Assembly: GCF_954871325.1 (NCBI RefSeq)
Contig: NC_088779.1
Span: 25,034,869-25,098,868 of the forward strand
Length of the DNA: 64,000 nucleotides
Origin: Gordionus sp. m RMFG-2023
Taxonomy: Eukaryota; Nematomorpha; Gordioida; Chordodea; Parachordodidae
Reading direction: 5' to 3'
The translations under genes were made by a program, and so were the position numbers. Within the stretch, counting starts at the first letter, position 1. Each line of letters begins with the position of its first letter. Positions 55,526 through 64,000 of the stretch are shown here, in pieces. The notes under the pieces are model-generated. The model did no database searches. It saw only the letters and a list, made by a program, of their open reading frames with translations, and had not been told where the DNA came from.

Positions 55526-55872
55526 TATTATCAAAGGTATTTTAAAATCTTTAACCTACCCATAAATTTTTTTATAATTTGCTTAGTTTAAATCTTTTTC
55601 CCCCATTAGCTTTATGAACCATAGAACTCTAGCTTCCTTATTGTCAATTTTGGTGCTCACATTTAAAAATTAATTGGTTTGGTGTAGATGGTTTACAAAT
55701 TCTGAAACCTTAATGTCAACATATAATGTCTCACATTTGCTTTAAATAAAATACCAGCTTAATTGATCATTTTATGAGCTTATAAATATTGGTAATTGTT
55801 AAATTTTAAAATTGAATAAATTAAATAATCTTATTTTTTTAAAATAATTTTTATTCTCTAAACCAGATAATT

Positions 55873-56120
55873 GCAGAGGTACCATTTGCATGGCCCAGCC
55901 AGGATATTTTTTTTGAAAATTTTTTTTTGGCCTTACACAGATTTTTTAAAAATATATTATTCCTTTTTAATTTTTATAGATTATAATCGCAAATTAATAT
56001 TTGGTTTTAAGATATACAGCCCAGCCTGGGTATCTTATAAAAACAAATTTTATGCCCATTAAAAAAAATTAAATATAGTCTGGCATGTGTATCTGGGTTG
56101 GGCTTCTAGAACTCAGCTCT
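55873..56120. mobile_element. MITE, CAGAGRCCTG family, copy 4
   Basis: Starts CAGAGGTACCATTTGCATGG (compare AGAGGTACCATTTGAACAAC at 41518) with CCAGCCAGG and CAGCCTGGGT interior blocks and GGGTTGGGCTTCTAGA near the right end. Confidence 0.55.
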
Positions 56121-56210
56121 AAACATAATTAAGGTAATATTGAAAATATCATAAAAGACTATATTTAAAACCTTTTATGCCATTTTTTTAAACACCTCTA
56201 AAGTCATTAG

Positions 56211-56399
56211 TGTGGTTAAATAGTTCGATTTGGGTTGATTTTTTAAAATGGCTTTAGGCATAATTTTATGTAAACTTTGAGATTTTACAAATAGAGGCTA
56301 AACCCTTCTGCTATCTATGAGCAAAATATCCAGGCTTAATTTGGTAAAACTTAATTGGGCCTTTTTTAAAAATTGAATCAAATTGGGCCAATAACAACA
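56211..56399. mobile_element. MITE, TGTTGTTAAAC family, copy 5
   Basis: Starts TGTGGTTAAATAGTTCGATT and ends GGCCAATAACAACA. The family inner motif CTATCTATGAGCAAAATATCCAGGCTTA is present. Inverted halves (TTGGGTTGATTTTTTAAAA on the left, TTTTTAAAAATTGAATC on the right). Confidence 0.7.
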
Positions 56400-57399
56400 C
56401 TAATCCTAATATACTTTTAACGAGAATATCACACATTGCCAACCAAATCATTTGACCTTCACTAAATATTTTCAATCATCACATATTTTATCTGCCCTCC
56501 TAAGTGTGAATACAGCAATACCCAATAGAAACTCATTTAGGTAATGTATCGTCCATTTTAATATAGTAAATTTCTCATGCATATGCTTTCCTCTCATCTT
56601 TTTTATGAACCATGTTTAAAAGAATCCTACCATCCCCTCAGCATACCTGTTAGAGGGAAGATACTAGTCCATTATTAAATCAATGCAACTTATTTAAATT
56701 TAATACCTATCACCACTAATCCTTCATCTAGAGATGTTTTAACCAAACTAAATACATAAATTCTAATAAGATTGAACGATTAAATATAAATAACCAATAA
56801 AGACCCGTGGTTTAAACCCGGGGTTTAGATAAACAAAATAAATCTCATTTACTAATCTTAAATTAAATCTTATTATACATTCTAATTATAAATTAAAGCT
56901 TTGTTTATTATTTTATTATACATTAATCTCATTTTCTTACCATTTAAATATTTGTACAAATTGGGGTGCTTTTGATTGGAATCAATTTGACCTAGCCAAT
57001 TTTTCTCTTCCAGACTATGTTAAATTCACATATATTAGTTTATTTTATATATTATATAGTTAACAACCATCCTCAAAACTTTTATGAGGGGAGGGGATTA
57101 TAGAATACAATTTTACAAATTTTCTTGGTTTTAATATCGATAATTAATTATTTCTTGAACATATTATTTTTTATGTGATGATTTAATAAACATGTTGATT
57201 AAATTAAAAATAAAACCCATTGAGATAAAAATATTTTGTTTGTAAAAATAATTAAAATAACACTTTCTTTCTTTAATTTAAAAACTTGAAGTTGAAAGAA
57301 AATGTTAACATTTTTGATTAAACTTTATTTGGTAAAAAAATTAAAACATGAACATGAATATTTATATACACTATTGAATTAAAAATATATATTAAAAAC

Positions 57400-60300
57400 A
57401 AAAAAATCAATATAAAAACATATAATAAGAAGGGAAATTAAGAAAAAAAAAATTAAAAAATTATTTAAAAAAAAAGAGGGATATCTAATTAGGTGTGGTC
57501 CATGGGGCTTATTGGCCCATGAATGGATATACAGTTTGAACGGCAGATTTCGATTGAAATCCTTTGGCGGAGGTAGAAACCTTCTTTTCGGATCACCTGT
57601 GATTAATCGTAACCTTTGCCCTATTGTTTTGAATAATTTTAAGGCTTGGAGTCCGAATGATCCACAGGTATCTGAGACTACCAGAGCGAATAAAATATTA
57701 TTAAGGTGGCAATATTTATTTGTTTTTGTATTCTCCGCTTTTGAGATGGAGTTGGCAGAAAAAGATCTGACAAAACGATCAACGCAGGTATAGTCCCAAG
57801 CGAGAGGTAAACCTTGGTTCCAAGGGACTAACGTCAAACCATCCGGTCTGGTTTGATTATCGGAGCTAAGACCGGTAGGTTCCAGTGTGGAGGGAGTATT
57901 TGTAGATCTCAGCGTTCTATTGATTATTGAATTAATGGCATAATGTCTAGGAAGTCTGCCTTTTGAGAAACGACAGTGTAGGGGGTGGTGTCCTAGACTA
58001 TCAATGTGAGATTTACATAGGACACAAGTCGTAGGGGTTACGATATCGCAGCCTAAGCGAAGGCCTATAGCTATTCTGAGTTCTTCGTTGGTAAGTAGTA
58101 GGCTTAGATTAGAGCTAGGGATAGTTTCTAACCATTCATATCCAAGATGGCATATGGGTGGGGCTGGATTTATTTGATCTGATAAAAGGGTCGTATTATG
58201 GACATCGAGTATGCATGGAATTGAGCTTGGGTGGAGAAAAAGAGATGGAGATTTTCTTTGAACAGCTTTGAAGTGTAAGTAATCGACACAATGCTATATC
58301 AATGGCAAATTCAAGTCTCTTTGTCTTATAGAATTGGGATGTGAGCCGTTTGGGGCGTTTTTTTCCCATAGATCTAATGCTATCGTGTGATGTGGGTCGA
58401 TAGTATCCAAGTCTCCGAGTGTATGACGAAATTTAGCAACTGAGGATAGGAAGGCTGAGATGCTCAAGGAGATGGGGGATTGGATGCCTATACCTCCTAG
58501 CTTTGGTGGAAGGGCAGCTTGCATCCAGGAGAGTGATGTGAATTTAATGTTTAAAATGGATTCTAGGGTAATTTTTAAATGGACTTCGAGGTCCAATAGT
58601 ATTTCAGGGGATGTGAAGATTGTCGATGAACGGAAGGTATGTAAAATCTTTGGGATGAATAAAAATTTTTAAGCAAATAAAAAGCCTGATGGACAGTTAA
58701 ATGTTTTAAAATATTTGTCATTCTATTGAATTTGACAAGGAATTCATCTCTGAAATGAAATTTTGCATTTTCTCCTCCAATGGGTGAACCTAGATGGGTA
58801 AAGCTAGCTTTGTTTACTGTGATAAATTTTTAGGAGGGCAGTCTGATTCAAGAGGTGAATAAAATTGACATTTATTTGGGTTTAGTAACAGTCCTGTAAT
58901 AGGGGCTAAGCCATTTATAATTGTTGGAATTTTTATAATTTCGTTATATGGGTCAGCTACAGTGCCGTCGTCCAGGTACCAAACATTTAGTTTAAGGTCA
59001 CAATTGGAAGAAATTTCCTTTATGATTAATTGGATACCTTGACAGAATAATGCTGGACCTAAAGGATCTCCTTGTTGGATACCTTGTTTAGATAGAATGA
59101 TAGAATCATTAAATTTTAAAAAGGTGGATTGGTTGTAACATGCAGAAATGTATGTTGAATAATCTGGGAATATTTCACAAAAAGAGGGTATAAAATGTTC
59201 CCTTCTAAGTAAATTGAAGGAATTTTTGAGGTCTATTTTAAGGATGCATTGATCTGTATTGTGGAGAATGACAGGTGTCGAGTGGGATGCCGCCTCACAT
59301 CATCCAGGAACATTAAAACCAAGCTGGTTTGGTTGTAGTAAGTTGGATAGGTTAGATTTTATACAGGAGCAAATAATTTTGGAAATTATACGTCGGAACA
59401 ATGACCCTATTGCAATAGGTCTGATGTCCCCGTTGGTTTTATTTAAGGATATTAAACGGGCTCCAAAAATAATTGGCTGAATGGTGATGGGAATATTATT
59501 ATAGAAAATATGATTGAGCAATATAGTAAGCTGAGTGAGAATATTTTGATATAGGGGTAGGGATGGTTTAATTATATCTTGTAGATATATGGCTCGAAAA
59601 CCATCAATGCCTCCAGAGGAATCTTTTTTGAATGACATGATTGCATCCAAGATCTCCTTCTCAGTTAGTGGAATGGGATTATTGGATGGTGGAAGGATAA
59701 TTTGTGAAAAATCTTGAGGATGTTTAGATTGCAAGGCCATGAAAGTTTTATCATTATTGGGGGCCATAGTATCACTGGAACAAGCTATGTTGATAGCTGA
59801 ATTTACATTGCATAAGTTAATTTTATTTTCAATAAGCTTGGCCTTTTTCTTATCTGTCAAAAGGTTATTAAAAGAATGAGGGGGTTGTTTAGTTTTATCA
59901 AAATAACTTGTGTCATTAGAATTTAATGTTTTTTTGATGTTTTGTGAAATTTGATTTTGAAGTTGGAAGATGTAGATTTAAATATATAAGTGACAATAGT
60001 TTTTTCCAATTATCTAAGCTTTTGATATTTTTATTTAGGGAGGTAAAAGTGGCTAAAATTTTTGAGAGAATAAAATTTGAGCACCTTTTGGGATGCGAGC
60101 TATTGTAGGTGGGAGGCTTTCCTTCATAAATTTTTCTAACCATTCTTGAGACTCAACAATAGATGTTGAATTAATGTTATTATCTGGGCATGAAGATGTA
60201 GGTTTGTTTTAAAAGTATTGTGGGAACTTGAAGATGTAGGTATTGGTTCCAAATTAATATTATTAATAAGAGCAGGATAAGAAGATGGTGGGATGCGAGC

Positions 60301-60624
60301 TATTGTAGGTTGGAGACTTTCCTTCATAAATTTTTCTAACCATTCTTGAGCCTCAACAATAGATGTTGAATTAATGTTATTATCTGGGCATGAAGATGTA
60401 GGAATTGTTTCTGTGTTATAAGTATTGTGGGAACTTGAAGATGTAGGTATTGGTTCCAAATTAATACTATTAATAAGAGCAGGATAAGAAGATGGAGGGA
60501 TGATAGGTTCATTGTTAAAGAAAGTTCCTGATGAAGGGCATCTGTTGGCACGTTTACCATGACAAATAATTTTATTTCCTTTTATTAGAGATACATTGTT
60601 ATTGCAAGTAGGACATATAACCAT
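57400..60624 (-). mobile_element. Non-LTR retrotransposon (LINE) with restriction-like endonuclease
   Basis: One protein order on the minus strand, broken by several frameshifts. 60624: CXXC start MVICPTCNNN with a Ser/Pro-rich repeat. 59860-59300: RT start (TEKEILDAIMSFKKDSSGG, then DIRPIAIGSLFRRIISKII). About 59250-58830: KQGIQQGDPLGPALFCQG and VWYLDDGTVAD, the RT active site. 58596-58294: ALPPKLGGIGI. About 58050-57980: a CX2CX8HX4C knuckle (CVLCKSHIDSLGHHPLHC). 57837-57480: RPDGLTLV with LAWDYTCVD, a PD-D-type nuclease. Knuckle plus PD-D nuclease after the RT is the R2-like (RLE) layout. The clade is uncertain. The 3' end is near 57400. Confidence 0.75.
60089..60490 (-). repeat. 200-bp tandem duplication in the LINE 5' coding part
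   Basis: GGGATGCGAGCTATTGTAGG at about 60091 recurs at about 60291, and CCATTCTTGAG-CTCAACAAT recurs at 60140 and 60340. Two units of 200 bp encode a repeated Pro/Ser-rich peptide (IPPSSYPALIN-INLEPIPTS). 200 is not a multiple of three, so the duplication shifts the frame. Confidence 0.85.
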
Positions 60625-60659
60625 GGTTCATGTTATTTATATATATATTTATGATTAAA

Positions 60660-61790
60660 GTTTAATTTATATTGAAAGATTCTTGATAGAGCTTAACAGC
60701 TGCTGTATTATTTTTTAAAAACTCAGATAATTTAATTTTAATTAAAACTATATAAAAAGTTTTTTTGATTTTATCTATTTTAACTTCAGAATAGCCAGGA
60801 GAAAAGATAATTTCTTATACCCCCCCCCCCCCAAATAAAAAGGGCTATCTAAAAGTATTCTAAATATCCCATTCAAGCTCAATCATATCAAATTTAAAAA
60901 CTAATGTTAAAATGTACTTGTCCAAGATACATTTCTAAAATTATTTAAAAAAAATCAATATTAAAAAATAGCGATGAAAGTTCACACCTCATTCTGAACT
61001 AGGTCGGGGCATAGCTATACTAATTTATTAAGCCAGGGCATGCTGAAACAAGTTTTAAGAAAGTTTCCATCGACCAGTCTGTTTTTTTAATCCTTTTTTT
61101 TTAATACCGGAAATTATTTTAAAACTCAAAAAACGAAAGGATTTATATTATGATTTAAATATTTCAAATATATAAAATAATTTCTTATATGAAATTAAAG
61201 AAAAATTAAAAAATTTTTTTTATAAATTGCAAATGTTTTATTTTATTTATTTTTTAACAAAATATTTATATATAAATGGGATGAGACTTTACAAAATTTC
61301 TTAGTTATAATATCGTCTATTATCTCTTGAACACATTATTTTTTAACTTTGCCATAATTATGCTCAACAATCAGCCAATTTTATTTAAATTTTAGCAATT
61401 AAATTTAATATTTTGACAGAGTTGAAAGGCCGAGCTTAGAATAAAATTGTTCTTAGAAAAATCCCATCCCCCCTCTATTGATTTAATAGTTTTTCTTTTT
61501 TTATTAATATTAATGGCAACTTATTAAGCTAGGTATAGCATTGAAAAAAATTATTTTGATTTTGAGGCTTTGTCCGCATGAAAGAAACGTGTGTATATAA
61601 ATATATGTACACTAATCTTTACTTAATATTATATTAGTTATTGTGCTTCTATAGCTTAAAATTCAAGTATTATATATTTATAATTAATGACCAAGAATAT
61701 TAACATTGGGGTAAAGTACGAGTAGAGATATATTTATTTATAAAATTTGAATTAAATTGTAAATATATACAATAGAATTTAAAATACACT
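60660..61790. other. Spacer between the LINE and the hAT remnants
   Basis: No coding signal. 61280-61345 (ACTTTACAAAATTTCTTAG, TATAATATCG, CTCTTGAACA-ATTATTTTTT) repeats the end of the left outer arm at about 57115-57175, showing that the LINE and its flanks split the arm. A 13-base C run lies at 60820. Confidence 0.55.
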
Positions 61791-61969
61791 ATTAAATAAT
61801 TATAAGCAATATCGGAAACAGGAAGGTATCTTGCTTGTGGATATAAACTTGATCATACATACAATACCACTAAAAAATATATATAAAATATAAAATTATT
61901 ATTAAATATATTTAGAAAAATATAATTTAATTATTTATTAAAAAATAAATAATTACTATGCATAACAAA

Positions 61970-62221
61970 TTATTGCCTTATATCGTCATGAAGACCCATT
62001 ATATTTATATCCCAAGATGATAACGATATGCATTGTTTTAGGGTGGAGGGAGCCATCCTGCTCCTCAATTTAGTAATAGTGTTTCTGGTAAGATTAAAAG
62101 TTCTTTCCGATGCCATGTAAATTGTTTGATGACATAGAAAGTCTCTCGCCATCTTAGCTAAATGAGGAAATCGATTTTCATTCCCTCTCCACCAATCTAG
62201 CACGTTTGTTGTTTCGGGCGC
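61970..62221 (-). pseudogene. hAT transposase C-terminal dimerisation region
   Basis: ETTNVLDWWRGNENRFPHLA, KMARDFLCHQTIYMASERTF, NLTRNTITKLRSRMAP, STLKQCISLSSW: the WW, SERxF and RSRxxP signatures of Ac/ZBED-type hAT transposases. Open over its length and ending at a stop at 61970. It is cut off from the rest of the transposase by the rearranged palindrome. Confidence 0.85.
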
Positions 62222-62639
62222 TACCGGCTCAAGAAGATAGGTCTTTATTTGATTCCTTTAATGGGGCTACAAAAATACCTCTTCCAGTGAAAACAAGATG
62301 GAACAGCATATATCTTATGATAAAAGCCATTAATTAAATATAAAATCAAAATAATTTTGTATATTTATTATTTCTATTTTTTATCTATTTATAGAATATC
62401 AACGCAATACAACACCTCAAGGAACTTGGGTTAATTGAAACCTATGGCTCCTGACAATATAGAATTCTTCACAAATTTAGAAGAATTTCTAACCCCATTT
62501 TATTAAATCACTGTTGAATATCAAAATGTATTATATTACAAATATACCTTCTTTTCAATCTCTGCTTTTAAGGTTAGAAGGATTGTTATTAATATTATTA
62601 TTGAATAAGTACTCATCAAATGGCTCCGTCATATATTTT

Positions 62640-63195
62640 GCTTAAATATCTTTGAATATAGTCATATTTTTAACTGCTGCATCTTCCTTTAAATTAGCTA
62701 TTAGTGTATTTTTAATCCTAGGATCTAGTATTGATGCAGCATAATTATTAAGTGTATTAAAAGTTGGCTATATTTGTCGTATTTTTTTTCATCAATGTTG
62801 CTGCTTCTTATGTAAGCATTTGAATTCCCTATCTCTTGATTTTCCAAATTATCCAGTATATCATAGTAGAATAATATTGCCATCCCTATTGTTGAAGATT
62901 GTGCGCGTATTTCAATCGTTTGATAAAATAGGGTTAAAAATTCTTCTAAATTAGTGAAGAATTTTATATTGCCAGGAGCCAAAGAGGTTTCAATTAACAC
63001 AAGTTCCCTAAGGTGTTGTATTGCGTTTATATTTTTATAAATAGATAAAAAATTAGAAAAATAATATTATAAATATACAAAAATATTTTTATTTTATACC
63101 TTATTAATGACTTATATCATAAGATATACGCTGTTCCATCTTGTTTTAACTGGAAAAGGTATTTTTGTAGCCACATTAAAAGAATCAGATAAAGA
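62640..63195 (-). pseudogene. hAT transposase middle region
   Basis: Minus strand: IPFPVKTRWNSVYLM near 63150, then INAIQHLRELVLIETSLAPG, FFTNLEEFLTLFYQTIEIRA, GMAILFYYDILDNLENQEIG (62725-63000), then ILDPRIKNTLIANLKEDAA near 62700. K-TRWNS and LDPR are hAT landmarks. A mirror copy of the first part lies on the plus strand at 62248-62520 (PLPVKTRWNSIYLM, INAIQHLKELGLIET). Confidence 0.75.
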
Positions 63196-63204
63196 CCTAT
63201 CTTC

Positions 63205-63432
63205 TTAAGCCGGTAGCGCCCGAGACAACAAACGTGCTAGATTGGTGGAGAGGGTATGCAAATCGATTTCCTCATTTAACTAAAATGACGAGAGCCTTTC
63301 CATGTCAACAAATAACTTCCTTGGCATCGGAAAGAACTTTTCTCTTGCCGGAAATACTATTGCTATATTGAAGAACAGTATGACTCCCTCCGCCCTAAAA
63401 CAATGCATTATCATCCTGGGATATAAATGACG
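63205..63432 (+). pseudogene. Inverted second copy of the hAT dimerisation region
   Basis: Plus strand: PETTNVLDWWRGYANRFPHL, then QQITSLASERTF, followed by a frameshift and stop, later ALSSWDIN. A diverged mirror copy of 61970-62221, more decayed than its partner. Confidence 0.75.
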
Positions 63433-64000
63433 ATATATAGCAATAATTTGTTAGGTTATATTTTTTTTAATTATATTTAATAATAATTTTATATTTTAAA
63501 TATTTTTTTAGGCTGGTATTGTTTGTATGATCAAGTCTATATCCACAAGCAAGATACATTCCTGTTTACGATACGAAAAATGAAAAAATTCTATAATTAT
63601 TTAATATTCTAATGTATATATTTCAATATAATTCAAATTTTAAAAAAATAATAAATTTAAGAAATAATTATCGATATTATAAGAAATTTTGTAAAGTTGT
63701 ATTCTATAAACACCCCCCCCCCCTCTCCCCTACAAAAGTTTTGAAGAGGGTTGTTAACTATATAATATATAAAATAAACTAAATATATATGTTAGTCTGG
63801 AAGAGAAAAAATGATACAAATTGATTCTAATCAAAAGAACCCCAATTTAAACAAATATTTAAATTGTAAGAAAATGAGATTAATGTAAACAAAGCTTTAA
63901 TTTATAATTAGAATGTATAATAAGATTTAATTTATGATTAGTAAATGAGATTTATTTTTTCTTAGTTTTCGCTTATCTGAACCCCGGGTCTGGGTTTTAC

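Larger units (their letters stand above)
56805..64000. mobile_element. Large palindromic hAT-derived element with nested LINE, reaching the window edge
   Basis: The outer ends are inverted copies: 56805-57165 matches the reverse of about 63600-64000, including AACCCGGGGTTTAGATAA at the tip and the stretch AAATCTCATTTACTAATC-TAAATTAAATC. The match resumes inside: 61790-62510 pairs with about 62920-63620 (shared ATCTTGCTTGTGGATATA and AGATAGGTCTTTAT). Both arms carry a hAT dimerisation region. The interruption of the left arm is the LINE and its flanks (57.2-61.7 kb). The superfamily is assigned from the protein fragments; the terminal GACCC/ACCCGGGG sequence itself is not one I can name. Confidence 0.7.

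Noticed and set aside
57512-57793. Plus-strand open frame of 93 residues
   Set aside because: Antisense to the LINE C-terminal domain, whose minus frame has the conserved RPDG and CVD motifs.

Overview
This is a 64-kb piece of a very AT-rich animal nuclear genome. An ErbB/EGFR-type receptor tyrosine kinase points to a metazoan. The genes are split by introns, and DNA transposons, LINEs and one LTR element are frequent. Several genes begin with introns of only about 32-54 nt and carry much longer ones further 3', a gradient reported for schistosome flatworms. I cannot place the species from sequence alone; flatworms and cnidarians (including myxozoans) are both candidates. I saw no tRNA, rRNA or CRISPR array.

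Host genes, left to right: the 3' half of an ErbB-like kinase (434-4540, +); MIC19/CHCHD3, a MICOS subunit (9298-9920, -); KRR1, a small-subunit processome protein (10842-17150, +); TEX261/SVP26, an ER-Golgi membrane protein (19858-20544, +); metaxin-2, a mitochondrial outer-membrane import factor (20734-26170, -); NDOR1, the diflavin reductase of cytosolic Fe-S assembly (47480-54480, -); and the first two exons of a dihydrodiol dehydrogenase-like gene (54701-55101, +). MIC19/KRR1 and NDOR1/DHDH are head-to-head pairs, and TEX261/MTX2 are tail-to-tail. MIC19 and MTX2 both act in mitochondrial membranes. NDOR1 and DHDH are both nicotinamide-cofactor oxidoreductases. MIC19, KRR1 and MTX2 assemble into full-length reading frames with consistent intron phases; NDOR1 does so except at two junctions.

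About 26.2-47.4 kb is mobile-element territory: two hAT transposase relics (27.0-29.3 kb); a hAT end with stacked GC hairpins (29.9-30.0 kb); an LTR retrotransposon of the Ty3/gypsy group with 99%-identical LTRs and a 5-bp target duplication (30126-36039); a 575-bp hAT-type non-autonomous element with a perfect 8-bp target duplication (36315-36889); and an integrase-plus-OTU-protease gene resembling Ginger transposons (37.2-40.7 kb), whose intron holds a higher-order tandem repeat. The right end (56.8-64.0 kb) is one large palindromic hAT-derived structure with a restriction-like-endonuclease LINE in its left arm. Two small inverted-repeat families recur through introns and intergenic DNA: one ending in TGTTGTTAAAC (six clear copies plus diverged ones) and one starting CAGAGRCCTG with CCCGG-rich interiors.
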